Origin: Erwinia endophytica
GTDB lineage: Bacteria > Pseudomonadota > Gammaproteobacteria > Enterobacterales > Enterobacteriaceae
Assembly (NCBI RefSeq): GCF_009295515.1
Contig: NZ_RQVV01000054.1
Location: 62,001-126,000, forward strand
Length of the DNA stretch: 64,000 bases
Reading direction: 5' to 3'
This document shows, piece by piece, positions 21,353 to 30,008 of this stretch (its first letter is position 1; each line of letters opens with the position of its first letter). The notes under the pieces are model-generated. The model was not told the DNA's origin, ran no database searches, and worked only from the letters and a program-made list of their open reading frames with translations. The translations under genes and the position numbers were made by a program.

Positions 21353-22792
21353 ATGAAGCAAGGTTTGCAACTCAGGCTTAGCCAACAGCTTGCCATGACG
21401 CCACAACTGCAACAGGCTATCCGTCTGCTGCAACTCTCTACGCTTGAACTACAGCAGGAAATTCAACTGGCGCTGGAAAGCAATCCATTGCTTGAACAAA
21501 CTGACATTCATGAGGAAGTGGACTCACGGGAGTATCAGGAACAAGAAACGCTTGATACCCGTGAGGCGTTAGAACAAAAGGATATACCGGAAGAACTGCC
21601 GCTGGATGCCACCTGGGATGAGATCTATACCGCTGGAACCCCGTCAGGAACCGGAACTGATTATCATGACGACGAGCTTCCCATTTATCAGGGAGAAACG
21701 ACCCAAACATTACAGGATTACCTGATGTGGCAGGTAGAGCTGACTCCGTTCACCGATACTGACCGTGCCATCGCCACTTCTATTGTTGATGCGGTGGACG
21801 AGACCGGCTATCTGACTGTGCCGCTGGAAGAGATTCTGGAAAGCATCGGTATCGGTAATGAAGAACTGTCCCTTGATGAAGTCGAAGCGGTACTTAAACG
21901 CGTACAACGCTTTGATCCGGTCGGCGTCTGTGCCCGCGATCTGCGTGACTGCCTGCTGGTGCAGCTCTCACAGTTTGCGCCGGAACAACCTTTTCTTAAA
22001 GAGGCCCGCCTGATTGTCAGTGAACACCTGGATTTACTGGCAAACCATGATTTCCGTAGTCTGATGCGCATGACCCGGCTGAAAGAAGACGTGCTGAAAA
22101 ATGCGATGCAGTTGATCCAGTCTCTCGATCCTCGTCCGGGACAGTCGATCAATACCAGCGAGCCTGAGTATGTCATTCCTGACGTGCTGGTACGCAAGGT
22201 CAGTACACGCTGGACTGTAGACCTGAATACGGACAGCATTCCCCGACTCAAAATCAATCAGCACTATGCCTCGCTGAGCGGAACCACCCGCAATGACAGC
22301 GACAGCCAGTTTATCCGCAACAATTTACAGGAAGCGAAGTGGTTGATTAAAAGTCTGGAAAGCCGCAACGACACGTTACTGAAGGTCACACGTTGCATTG
22401 TCGATCAGCAGCAAGCATTCTTCGAACAGGGAGAAGAGTTCATGCGCCCGATGGTGTTGGCCGACATCGCCAGCGCAGTGGATATGCATGAGTCCACCAT
22501 CTCCCGGGTTACCACGCAAAAATATCTGCACAGCCCACGCGGTATTTTTGAATTAAAGTATTTTTTTTCCAGTCACGTCAATACCGAGGGCGGCGGCGAA
22601 GCTTCCTCTACGGCTATCCGCGCACTGGTGAAAAAATTAATCTCGGCGGAGAATCCCGCTAAACCTCTTAGCGACAGCAAACTAACCACCTTGCTCTCCA
22701 ATCAGGGCATTATGGTGGCTCGCCGAACTGTAGCGAAATATCGAGAGTCTTTATCCATCCCGCCCTCAAACCAGCGTAAACAACTGGTCTGA
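21353..22792 (+). CDS. rpoN: RNA polymerase sigma-54 factor RpoN
   Basis: 479 residues. Region I is Gln/Leu-rich ([20 protein letters not shown]); region II is acidic (about 60-120, [20 protein letters not shown]); region III holds the core-binding and -12/-24 recognition domains, with the HTH around [13 protein letters not shown] and the RpoN box [10 protein letters not shown] near the end. Sigma-54 needs AAA+ activators such as NtrC. The downstream hpf-ptsN-rapZ-npr order is the classic rpoN operon. AAGGA lies 16-20 nt ahead of the ATG, a loose spacing. Confidence 0.98.
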   Translation: MKQGLQLRLSQQLAMTPQLQQAIRLLQLSTLELQQEIQLALESNPLLEQTDIHEEVDSREYQEQETLDTREALEQKDIPEELPLDATWDEIYTAGTPSGTGTDYHDDELPIYQGETTQTLQDYLMWQVELTPFTDTDRAIATSIVDAVDETGYLTVPLEEILESIGIGNEELSLDEVEAVLKRVQRFDPVGVCARDLRDCLLVQLSQFAPEQPFLKEARLIVSEHLDLLANHDFRSLMRMTRLKEDVLKNAMQLIQSLDPRPGQSINTSEPEYVIPDVLVRKVSTRWTVDLNTDSIPRLKINQHYASLSGTTRNDSDSQFIRNNLQEAKWLIKSLESRNDTLLKVTRCIVDQQQAFFEQGEEFMRPMVLADIASAVDMHESTISRVTTQKYLHSPRGIFELKYFFSSHVNTEGGGEASSTAIRALVKKLISAENPAKPLSDSKLTTLLSNQGIMVARRTVAKYRESLSIPPSNQRKQLV

Positions 22793-22814
22793 ACGAACAG
22801 ATAAGGAAGACCGT

Positions 22815-23102
22815 ATGCAACTCAATATTACTGGGCAAAACGTTGAAATTACTGAGTCTTTACGTGAATTTGTAACGGCAAAGTTCACCAAACTAGAGCA
22901 ATATTTTGACCGAATTAATCAGGTCTATATTGTTCTGAAAATTGAAAAAATCATGCAAATCGCTGATGCGACATTACATGTTAATGGGGGGGAATTGCAT
23001 GCCACCTCCGAAGAAAAAGATATGTACGCGGCGATTGATGGCCTGATAGATAAGCTCGCACGACAACTCAACAAACATAAAGACAAGCTGAAACAGCACT
23101 AA
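22815..23102 (+). CDS. hpf: Ribosome hibernation-promoting factor (short HPF)
   Basis: 95 residues, the short gammaproteobacterial form without the dimerising C-terminal domain. The beta-alpha-beta fold is visible in MQLNITGQNVEITESLREFV and ATLHVNGGELHATSEEKDMY. It binds the 30S decoding site with RMF to form 100S dimers in stationary phase. It lies 22 nt after rpoN with AAGGAAG as ribosome site. Confidence 0.97.
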   Translation: MQLNITGQNVEITESLREFVTAKFTKLEQYFDRINQVYIVLKIEKIMQIADATLHVNGGELHATSEEKDMYAAIDGLIDKLARQLNKHKDKLKQH

Positions 23103-23167
23103 ATTTCATCCAGACATTGATTATTTTTTCGTCACCCTTATTTAATAATCACTGATGCATGAAGGAC

Positions 23168-23198
23168 CGGCCCGTTCCCAGATTCTGGGTTCGGGCCG
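23168..23198 (+). repeat. Stable hairpin between hpf and ptsN
   Basis: CGGCCCG (23168-23174) pairs with CGGGCCG (23192-23198), with an inner CCCA/TGGG stem. No T-run follows, so it looks more like an mRNA processing or stability element, or a weak terminator, than a classical terminator. Confidence 0.6.
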
Positions 23199-23302
23199 TT
23201 AATCAATAAGGCAGGTTGTCGTTGATCGGTAACTGACCAGGATCCTTGCAGATCCCGCGTGTCAGCCATTTGCCAGGCGAAAGTGAACACCCAAGTGAAA
23301 CT

Positions 23303-23788
23303 ATGATGAACAATGAATTAACACTGGAATTGAGCTCGGTACTGAGTGTGTCCTGTACCCGCAACGACGTACACTGTCAGAGCAAAAAACGGGCGCTGGA
23401 AATTATTAGCGAGCTGGCGGCGAAACAACTGAATCTCCCGCACCAGACTATCTTTGAAGCGATTCTGACCCGAGAGCGCATGGGCAGCACGGGTATCGGC
23501 AATGGTATCGCTATCCCACATGGCAAGCTGGTCGAGGATACCATGCGAGCGGTGGGGGTGTTTATTCGCCTTGAGCAGCCTATCGCCTTCGATGCCATTG
23601 ATAATCAGCCGGTGGATTTGCTGTTTGCACTGCTGGTGCCTGCCGAACAGTGCAAAACACATCTGCATACGCTGTCACTGGTTGCGAAACGCCTTGCTGA
23701 TAAAACCGTGTGCCGTCGATTGCGCGCGGCACAAAGTGATGAAGAACTCTTCGAGATCATGGCGGAAAGCCCTGAGGAGAGCCACTAG
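23303..23788 (+). CDS. ptsN: PTS-Ntr enzyme IIA (PtsN)
   Basis: 161 residues from ATG 23303 (a second ATG follows directly). Mannitol-type EIIA domain; the phosphorylated His is His73 in [11 protein letters not shown], matching E. coli numbering and so supporting this start. PtsN is the output of the nitrogen PTS (PtsP-NPr-PtsN), which senses glutamine/2-oxoglutarate and controls potassium transport, GlmS regulation and others. npr, its phosphodonor, lies two genes on. Its longer open frame upstream to 23246 has no family match. Confidence 0.96.
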   Translation: MMNNELTLELSSVLSVSCTRNDVHCQSKKRALEIISELAAKQLNLPHQTIFEAILTRERMGSTGIGNGIAIPHGKLVEDTMRAVGVFIRLEQPIAFDAIDNQPVDLLFALLVPAEQCKTHLHTLSLVAKRLADKTVCRRLRAAQSDEELFEIMAESPEESH

Positions 23789-23903
23789 TCTTTCCTGTCT
23801 GCCGGGTGATTCCGGTCAGATGCAAGTGTGTCGCCTTTCAGCGAGGCACACATCCGATATGGGCGGAATCCCCAAAGAACAGACAAAATCAGGAGAATAT
23901 GTC

Positions 23904-24758
23904 ATGGTGCTGATGATTGTCAGCGGTCGTTCTGGTTCTGGCAAGTCCGTCGCATTACGGGCACTGGAAGATATGGGTTTTTACTGCGTGGATAACCTGC
24001 CCGTCGTGTTACTGCCCGCACTGGCAAATTCCCTGGCCGAGCGTAATATGTCTGCAGCAGTCAGTATAGACGTCAGGAATATGCCAGAATCACCAGAAGT
24101 TTTCGAAACAGCGCTGACCGATCTCCCCGACTGCTTCTCTCCACAATTATTGTTCCTGGATGCCGATCGCAATACGCTGATCCGTCGCTACAGCGATACG
24201 CGCCGTTTGCACCCCCTCTCAAATAAAAATCTGTCGCTGGAAAGCGCCATTGATGAAGAGAACATCCTGCTGGAGCCTTTACGTTCCAGAGCCGATCTGA
24301 TTGTGGATACTTCGGAGATGTCAGTCCACGAGCTGGCCGAGATGCTGCGTACGCGCCTGCTGGGCAAACGTGAACGTGAATTGACGATGGTTTTTGAGTC
24401 CTTTGGCTTCAAGCACGGCATCCCTATCGATGCAGACTATGTATTCGATGTGCGCTTTTTACCGAATCCACACTGGGATCCTAAACTACGTCCGATGACG
24501 GGGCTTGATCGACCCGTTGCAGCATTTCTTGATCGCCACACCGAAGTACACAATTTCATTTACCAGACCCGCAGTTATCTGGAACAATGGTTGCCAATGT
24601 TGGAAACCAATAACCGCAGCTATCTTACCGTCGCCATTGGTTGTACCGGGGGTAAGCATCGTTCTGTTTATATCGCCGAACAACTGGCTGAGTATTTTCG
24701 TTCACGCGGTAAAAACGTCCAGTCTCGCCATCGCACGTTGGAAAAACGCAAATCATGA
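23904..24758 (+). CDS. rapZ: RNase adapter protein RapZ
   Basis: 284 residues from ATG 23904, preceded by AGGAG. The N-terminal kinase-like domain has Walker A GRSGSGKS (8-15) and a [10 protein letters not shown] segment; the C-terminal half ([24 protein letters not shown]) binds RNA and glucosamine-6-phosphate. RapZ delivers the sRNA GlmZ to RNase E and so tunes GlmS. The 115-nt gap before it contains a weak hairpin. The open frame to 23502 overlaps ptsN and is not real coding. Overlaps npr by 4 nt (ATGA). Confidence 0.97.
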   Translation: MVLMIVSGRSGSGKSVALRALEDMGFYCVDNLPVVLLPALANSLAERNMSAAVSIDVRNMPESPEVFETALTDLPDCFSPQLLFLDADRNTLIRRYSDTRRLHPLSNKNLSLESAIDEENILLEPLRSRADLIVDTSEMSVHELAEMLRTRLLGKRERELTMVFESFGFKHGIPIDADYVFDVRFLPNPHWDPKLRPMTGLDRPVAAFLDRHTEVHNFIYQTRSYLEQWLPMLETNNRSYLTVAIGCTGGKHRSVYIAEQLAEYFRSRGKNVQSRHRTLEKRKS

Positions 24759-25027
24759 CAGTCAGGCAAACCGTTGAAATTAAAAATAAGCTGGGGATGC
24801 ATGCCCGACCGGCAATGAAGCTTTTCGAACTGGTTCAGAGTTTCGATGCAGAAGTCTTGTTACGCAATGAAAGCGGCGTTGAGGCGGAAGCCAGCAGCGT
24901 CATCGCTCTATTGATGCTCGATTCGGCCAAAGGCGGACACATTGAAATCGAAGCCAGCGGCCCGGAAGAAGAACCAGCCTTAATGGCGGTGATTGAACTG
25001 TTTAACGCCGGTTTCGACGAAGATTAA
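24755..25027 (+). CDS. npr: Phosphocarrier protein NPr
   Basis: 90 residues, HPr family. Phospho-acceptor His16 sits in [14 protein letters not shown], and the regulatory-site region reads [15 protein letters not shown]. It transfers phosphate from PtsP (EI-Ntr) to PtsN, encoded two genes upstream. Last gene of the rpoN cluster. In E. coli yrbL follows; here the next gene is convergent mtgA after 48 nt. I saw no clear terminator there. Confidence 0.96.
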   Translation: MTVRQTVEIKNKLGMHARPAMKLFELVQSFDAEVLLRNESGVEAEASSVIALLMLDSAKGGHIEIEASGPEEEPALMAVIELFNAGFDED

Positions 25028-25075
25028 TCAACTTAAGACTTGGGGATATTTTTTATTTCTGAGCCATTTCTTTCA

Positions 25076-25792
25076 CTACAGCAAATTATGTTGCCGCAAA
25101 AAATCGGTGCCGCCCAGTTGGCGCATCTGCCGTAAAATCCATTGCTGCCGCTGACGAACATAGGCAGAAGGCGCATTGGCCCTGAATCGAATGGGGTTAG
25201 GCAATACCGCAGCCAACAGTGCCGCTTCAGACGGGGTCAGACGGCTGGCTGACTTGTGAAAATAACGCCGGGATGCCTCTTCCACACCAAATACCCCTTC
25301 ACCAAATTCAGCCACATTCAGGTAAACAGTCAGAATTCTTCGCTTGGTCCATACCGTCTCAATACCTACCGTCAGGCCCGCCTCCAGCCCTTTACGCAAC
25401 CAACTCCGACCATCCCATAAGAACATGTTTTTGGCTGTCTGCTGTGACAATGTGGAAGCACCACGTATCCTGCCACCATCACGGTCCAGTACGGACAGAA
25501 TAGCCTGAACATCAAATCCCCAGTGAGATGGAAATTTTTGATCCTCTGCAGCAATAACAGCCAGCGGCATCCAGGGGGCAATATCGTCCATAGCCATCCA
25601 ATCAGAATGCGCCACATAACCGAAATCACCGCGCAGCCATGCGCCCAATTGACGTTCGGCCATCACAGCCGAAAAAGGCACAGGCAGGAAAGAAAACAAT
25701 ACAATACCGGCCCCCCATCCCCCCAGGATGCTGAATATCCCCCTCAATAGCCACTTTTTAATCCACGGTTCTGTTCTTTTACGCTGACTCAT
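25076..25792 (-). CDS. mtgA: Monofunctional peptidoglycan glycosyltransferase MtgA
   Basis: 238 residues from ATG 25792 ([10 protein letters not shown]), family length. One transmembrane helix (about 18-40) anchors a GT51 domain in the periplasm; catalytic motifs are [14 protein letters not shown] (Glu as base), [12 protein letters not shown] and [15 protein letters not shown]. It polymerises lipid II. The frame is open to 25876, but the extra residues (with [16 protein letters not shown]) are unlike the family. In E. coli elbB lies upstream; here it is missing. Confidence 0.95.
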   Translation of the reverse strand: MSQRKRTEPWIKKWLLRGIFSILGGWGAGIVLFSFLPVPFSAVMAERQLGAWLRGDFGYVAHSDWMAMDDIAPWMPLAVIAAEDQKFPSHWGFDVQAILSVLDRDGGRIRGASTLSQQTAKNMFLWDGRSWLRKGLEAGLTVGIETVWTKRRILTVYLNVAEFGEGVFGVEEASRRYFHKSASRLTPSEAALLAAVLPNPIRFRANAPSAYVRQRQQWILRQMRQLGGTDFLRQHNLL

Positions 25793-26547
25793 ACCATTAT
25801 ATCCATAACAATCTTTATCAATTCCTGACCAATTGGTGCCAGTTAGTGCCAGTAACGATTTGACACTGCGCAGCAAAACAGGAAATGAGAAACAACCTCA
25901 GACTTGCTTACTGGCATAGCGCATCATAAATGCCTCAACAGCTTCAACCACTTCCGAGTAGGCGGAATCAGCTTCATTTGCTAAACAAATTAGTCGTACA
26001 AGTAAACAAGCATGCTTTAATGGTGCCAAATGTTAAAAACGAAATGATTCATATTGCTTATAAATTTCACCCGTTAGTATTTACAAAATTAATCTTATAG
26101 CCTTTTTGATACCACTATCAAACAGAATACCAGCCTGTCCTAACCGATATTAACCACGGTGCGTCCAGAAAGAAATAACTATCAATTCAGAAAAATTAAT
26201 GCTCTAAACCTTACCATTGGTGTTTCCTTACTCACGCAAAATACTGGCAGATATTAGAAACCGTAATCTCATAAAAAGAATATGTTTTACAGTGATTTAA
26301 TTATCACCATTTCGTAACGAAATTTCTGTGGCAATGTCGGTCGTGATTAAGGGATCCGGTAACGATGAGACGTCAATCGCAGTCGGTTAAAAAACACCAC
26401 AAGAGACTATTTTTCAGGCAAATATACGGATAAATTCATTCCGGACTTGACTGTGTCACCAAATTAATGTTTTCTGTGTGGGAACGCTGTTCAACATCAC
26501 ACATTTTAATGAATCTGGTAACATGTGATGTAATATTTGCTAAGGTA
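25793..26547. other. Gene-poor AT-rich interval between mtgA and arcZ
   Basis: About 750 nt where E. coli carries elbB. Apart from the possible remnant at 25898-26032 I found no credible gene: the ORF at 26467-26703 has no ribosome site and overlaps ArcZ. Base composition is visibly richer in A and T than the flanking genes. A -10-like TAATAT (26531-26536) probably serves arcZ. Confidence 0.7.
25898..26032 (-). other. Short open stretch with protein-like composition, possible gene remnant
   Basis: Minus-strand frame open between TAA at 26033-26035 and TGA at 25898-25900. It reads HLAPLKHACLLVRLICLANE then ADSAYSEVVEAVEAFMMRYA and SKQV. The helical, Ala/Glu-rich composition looks like the C-terminus of a real protein, but there is no start codon with a ribosome site and I do not recognise it. 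It lies where E. coli has elbB, though it does not resemble the ElbB C-terminus. It may be chance. Confidence 0.25.
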
Positions 26548-26678
26548 GTTCTTAGGCGTTTAACCAATACCGAACCTGCGCTTTTAAACTTTTCTTCTCA
26601 TAATAGCGTGGGTCATCTTTTTCCCTGGTGTTGGCGCAGTATTCGCGCACCCCGGCCTCGGTCGGGGTCATTTTTTTT
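26548..26678 (+). ncRNA. arcZ: Small RNA ArcZ
   Basis: The 3' part reads TTTTTCCCTGGTGTTGGCGC, then AGTATTCGCGCACCCCGG, then CCTCGGTCGGGGTCA and eight Ts, nearly identical to my memory of processed ArcZ of E. coli. The Rho-independent terminator is the CCCCGGC-CTCG-GTCGGGG stem. The Hfq-dependent seed (TGGTGTTGGCGC) that represses rpoS-linked and flagellar targets is conserved. As in E. coli it sits on the opposite strand just past the arcB stop, its T-run overlapping the arcB end. The 5' end is a guess from the -10-like TAATAT at 26531 and the usual length of about 120 nt. Confidence 0.92.
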
Positions 26679-29004
26679 CAGCATACGCAACCCACTCACG
26701 TAAGACCTCTACGTCGTGCCGCCAGTCCTGTTTCAATTCGTCAATCCATTCCTGCACGTTGTCCCACCATGCCGGCAATTCAGGGCTTTGAATTTGTTTC
26801 GCCAACTGCTGGAGATGTACCAACCCAACCGATCCTGCCGCCCCTTTAATCTTGTGGCCCTCTTCCGCGATGCCCTTCTGGTCTCGAGCCATCATGTTTG
26901 AATCCAGTACTTCCAGATAGCCCGGCATCATCTGCTCGAACATATCCAGACTCTGATGAATCAGCTGTGGACCAACCAATTCGATGTACTGTTCAAGCAT
27001 CGTGAGATCCAGTAATCCCAGTTTTTTATCGTCCACTCCGCCCTCCTGAGATTTATCTTCATGCTGCTGATAATTCCAGTATTTTTGGATGGTTGCGGTC
27101 AATGCAGGTACCGCCAGCGGCTTGCTGAGTACGTCATTCATGCCCGCATCCAGATACTCTTTCTTATCCTTCAAGACGTTTGCCGTCAGCGCCACTAACG
27201 GCGGCAATTGCTGACCGGCGTAACGCTGATGAATGCTACGCGCGACATCCAGCCCGGTCATATCCGGCAGTTGAATATCCAGTAAAACCAGGTCGAACTC
27301 ATCCGGATCAAACATGGCCAACGCCTCTTTACCGGTCATCGCCACCTCTACACTGTTACCCAGTTTTTCCAACACGGAGCGAGCCACCACCACATTAAGC
27401 TCGATATCTTCCACCAACAGCACATGCAACGCGGGCAGTGGCATATCATCGTCAGATTGTTCATCCTCGCTCAACTCAGCGATGCGAGGCGCATTGACGG
27501 TCAGGGTAAAACAAGAACCGGTGCCAGGTGCGCTGCGCACAGAAATATCACCGCCCATCGCCTGCGCCAGTCGACGCGAGACCGCCAGCCCGATGCCGGT
27601 TCCTGTTGCAGGCTTGCCACCATGCTGATCTTTCACCTGGTAATACATCGCAAAAATCTTGTCCTGTTCATCCGGCGGAATCCCCATGCCAGAATCTTCC
27701 ACCTCAAAACGCAGACAATCCTCGCCCTGACAGCTGACCCGCACGATAACACTGCCCTTTTGCGTGAATTTAACCGCGTTACCAATCAGGTTCCACAGAA
27801 TCTGGCGCAGACGCGTGCCATCAGTAATGATTTTATGGGGCAACGGCAGTTCCGGTTCCAGCACAAAGCTCAGCCCTTTAGGCTGTACCAGCAATCCGGA
27901 GAGGTTTTCAAGATCGGCCAGAAAACCCGTAAAATCCACAGGTTGGTTATCCAGTTGCATCTTACGTCGTTCAATTTTGTCCATTTCAATGACATCATTG
28001 AAAATATTTCCCAATGTGATTGCTGAGACATGGATGGTTTTAAGGTATTTCAATTGCTCAGCATTGAGATCGGTATCCAGCAAAATGCGGCTGAGACCAA
28101 CAATGCCATTAAGCGGCGTACGAAGCTCGTGGCTGATGGTAGAAATAAAAGTGGTCTTTTCCCTGCTGGCACTCTCCAGAGCATCCTGATAGCGTTTACG
28201 CTCGGTGATATCGCGTCCGAATCCCATCAGCCCACTACGCTTCCCTACCCGATCGTAATAAGGCACTTTACGGATCTCGAAACAGGCCTTCTTGCCGTCA
28301 GGATACTGCAACCACTGTTCGTAAGTGAGGGAGACATTGTGGCGGAACACTTTCTCGTCGGTTTCCAACACTTTAATGGCGGTATCGTCATCGTAAACAT
28401 CATAGGGTGTCAAACCGATCAGCTGTTTCTCACTTTTGCCGATCAGCAGTTCCATTGCACGATTACAGCCAGAGAACTGCTGATCGCTATTACGGTAAAA
28501 AACCAGGTCTGGTGAAGCATCAAGGAAAGAACGCAGGAAGGAGGTTTGCTGCTCAAGTTCAATCTGCGCCTGCTCACGCCGCGCCATCTCTTCAGTCAGT
28601 TTATCCAATACCTGTAAGCGGGCCTTTTCGGCTTTGATACGATCAGCAATCTCCTGATTGAGCTGAGTAATATTTTCCTTCATCTGTTGGTTCAGCTCCA
28701 AATCCCGGTGACGCATCTCTTCCAGCTTATCGACCAACCGCGACAGTCGCTGACGGGACTCCTCAAGCTGCTCCACCACTACCGAGAGGAAATAGACGGC
28801 CCACGGGGTGATCAATAGCCCGAAAAATACCGAACGAATCATATCGATGGTTTCGACATGCCCATGCAGCACCATGGTGACCGCCATTTGCACGATCATG
28901 GCCAGTACCACCAGCGCAGAAGCCAGCAGCAGAGAAAAACGCACCAGCCCCAGTTTTACCATCAGATCGACGTAATACTGGGCCAACAGACGAATTTGTT
29001 TCAT
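26668..29004 (-). CDS. arcB: Aerobic respiration control hybrid sensor kinase ArcB
   Basis: 778 residues from ATG 29004 (MKQIRLLAQYYVDLM), as in E. coli. Two membrane helices (about 22-77), a coiled-coil linker, a PAS domain with both redox-active cysteines kept (FSGCNRAMELL and KKACFEIRK), kinase H1 site ISHELRTPLNGIVG, ATP-binding N and G boxes, a receiver with Asp in LVLLDIQLPD, and a C-terminal HPt with His in EEGHKIKGAAGS. It senses quinone redox state and phosphorylates ArcA through a His-Asp-His-Asp relay. The frame is open to 29088 but the extra 28 residues are not family-like. ArcZ, which represses arcB in E. coli, lies opposite its 3' end. Confidence 0.97.
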   Translation of the reverse strand: MKQIRLLAQYYVDLMVKLGLVRFSLLLASALVVLAMIVQMAVTMVLHGHVETIDMIRSVFFGLLITPWAVYFLSVVVEQLEESRQRLSRLVDKLEEMRHRDLELNQQMKENITQLNQEIADRIKAEKARLQVLDKLTEEMARREQAQIELEQQTSFLRSFLDASPDLVFYRNSDQQFSGCNRAMELLIGKSEKQLIGLTPYDVYDDDTAIKVLETDEKVFRHNVSLTYEQWLQYPDGKKACFEIRKVPYYDRVGKRSGLMGFGRDITERKRYQDALESASREKTTFISTISHELRTPLNGIVGLSRILLDTDLNAEQLKYLKTIHVSAITLGNIFNDVIEMDKIERRKMQLDNQPVDFTGFLADLENLSGLLVQPKGLSFVLEPELPLPHKIITDGTRLRQILWNLIGNAVKFTQKGSVIVRVSCQGEDCLRFEVEDSGMGIPPDEQDKIFAMYYQVKDQHGGKPATGTGIGLAVSRRLAQAMGGDISVRSAPGTGSCFTLTVNAPRIAELSEDEQSDDDMPLPALHVLLVEDIELNVVVARSVLEKLGNSVEVAMTGKEALAMFDPDEFDLVLLDIQLPDMTGLDVARSIHQRYAGQQLPPLVALTANVLKDKKEYLDAGMNDVLSKPLAVPALTATIQKYWNYQQHEDKSQEGGVDDKKLGLLDLTMLEQYIELVGPQLIHQSLDMFEQMMPGYLEVLDSNMMARDQKGIAEEGHKIKGAAGSVGLVHLQQLAKQIQSPELPAWWDNVQEWIDELKQDWRHDVEVLREWVAYAEKK

Positions 29005-29125
29005 AAAGCATTCCTTCCAGACCGGTCTCCCAATCATACCGTAAAAGCGCAAAAGACCAACGCAACCCACTCCATGATTACCCTGCACTGAAATTGTGCA
29101 GTTCAGACCAACAGTGACTGATTAA

Positions 29126-29293
29126 GCATTACATCTGACGTTGCCCCTTCTTTTAAAGCGTATTGACGAAGAAAAAACCACCAAACTGTCACTGGCACGA
29201 TCCGCTTTATTCGCTGCGCTTAAAAGCGAAATTTGTCAGGAGAATACCGCCGATATTTTTAACGTCTCTGCGGATTTTCATGGTTGTAGCTGA
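29126..29293 (+). other. Open stretch with protein-like composition, possible gene remnant
   Basis: Frame open for 55 codons between TAA (29123-29125) and TGA (29291-29293). It reads ALHLTLPLLLKRIDEEKTTK then LSLARSALFAALKSEICQEN and TADIFNVSADFHGCS. The composition is protein-like, but no ATG/GTG with a Shine-Dalgarno begins it, and I do not recognise the sequence. It occupies the place of yhcC in E. coli but does not resemble YhcC. Could be a decayed gene or chance. Confidence 0.25.
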
Positions 29294-29584
29294 TAAACGC
29301 TAAACTGCTCACTCTTTTTATTCATTGAATAATCTATCAGCCCAACTGGCGAAAGGGAGGCTCTTATGGTGCATGCTTTTCATCATGATGAGCGTACAGC
29401 CCGGTAACATTCACAATTATGTAACGAATAATCATTCACATTACGCGAGAATTTACTCACCTACTCGACGATTAATTTTACTAATGATGTCGACCTGTTT
29501 AATTCAAATAAGACTTAAGCTTAAAAACAGTGTGTTTATGCGGTTAAGATAGCTCAACCAGCATATTATGCTGGCAATAACCCC

Positions 29585-29601
29585 AGCACCAGCATGGTGC
29601 A
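29585..29601. promoter_or_regulatory. Dyad resembling an NtrC binding site upstream of gltB
   Basis: AGCACC-AGCA-TGGTGCA differs by one base at the arms from the NtrC consensus TGCACC-N4-TGGTGCA. A second palindrome (29558-29574) lies 27 nt upstream centre to centre. No correctly spaced sigma-54 -24/-12 pair was found next to it, so function is open. Confidence 0.4.
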
Positions 29602-29878
29602 GATATTTGCTGCCTGCACTACAGTGAGACAGCTCACATTTCATTAAGTAGCAACATTGAAACGAATGACAGAAAAAACGCGAAAAAATATTTAAAAATC
29701 AAATAAATAACACATAAAAAGAGCAAAAAAAACGCAGTGAGAATGCTATTTGACCTGAGTGCGCTTTCCCGATAAGTTGGGGATCCGCTGGAAGCTTTCT
29801 GGATGGGTGTTCCACCCGTCATATTTATGCAGTTATTGAGATTCCCTCTGTAGCAAGTCCTCGACACTTGTGACACCG

Positions 29879-30007
29879 ATGCTAACGGCCAGACAGGAGG
29901 GGCGACATAATAGGCGAGCATTAAGCTCAAAACCTGTCGCCATGCCCTTTCTACGTCTGCCCTTCATCGACGCGGGGAATCCCTCAGAGCCTGGGGAGGT
30001 TCACTAA
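29879..30007 (+). CDS. Possible upstream ORF coupled to gltB
   Basis: A 42-codon ORF from ATG 29879 to TAA 30005-30007, ending two bases before the gltB ATG at 30009 in a different frame. It reads [20 protein letters not shown] then [20 protein letters not shown] and VH. The gltB ribosome site (GGGAGG) lies inside its last codons, so translation of one could affect the other. ACACCG precedes the ATG, so its own ribosome site is poor. I do not recognise the peptide. It may be a leader peptide or chance. Confidence 0.3.
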   Translation: MLTARQEGRHNRRALSSKPVAMPFLRLPFIDAGNPSEPGEVH

Positions 30008-30008
30008 T

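Larger units (their letters stand above)
29005..29878. other. Long non-coding interval between arcB and gltB
   Basis: Nearly 900 nt between divergent arcB and gltB; yhcC is absent. It holds the possible remnant at 29126-29293, two palindromes (CCAGCATA-T-TATGCTGG at 29558-29574 and the NtrC-like dyad at 29585-29601), a run of A-rich DNA at 29660-29740, and a possible gltB promoter with TTGACC at 29750-29755. The ORFs at 29325-29552 and 29634-29930 lack ribosome sites and family resemblance and I reject them. Confidence 0.7.

Noticed and set aside
23502-23903. N-terminal extension of RapZ by 134 residues
   Set aside because: It overlaps ptsN in another frame and the family starts at [15 protein letters not shown] with AGGAG upstream.
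25793-25876. 28-residue N-terminal extension of MtgA
   Set aside because: Not family-like; the internal ATG at 25792 gives the standard length.
26467-26703. 78-codon ORF over arcZ
   Set aside because: It covers the ArcZ RNA and its terminator and crosses into the arcB end; no ribosome site.
29325-29552. 75-codon ORF between arcB and gltB
   Set aside because: No Shine-Dalgarno, no recognisable domain, and a composition expected from AT-rich non-coding DNA.
29595-29612. Sigma-54 promoter TGGTGC...TTTGCT next to the NtrC-like dyad
   Set aside because: The GG to GC distance is 11 instead of 10 bases and the -24 element is poor; sigma-54 spacing is strict.
29634-29930. 98-codon minus-strand ORF upstream of gltB
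   Set aside because: Antisense to the gltB leader; hydrophobic content comes from the A-rich run and there is no ribosome site.
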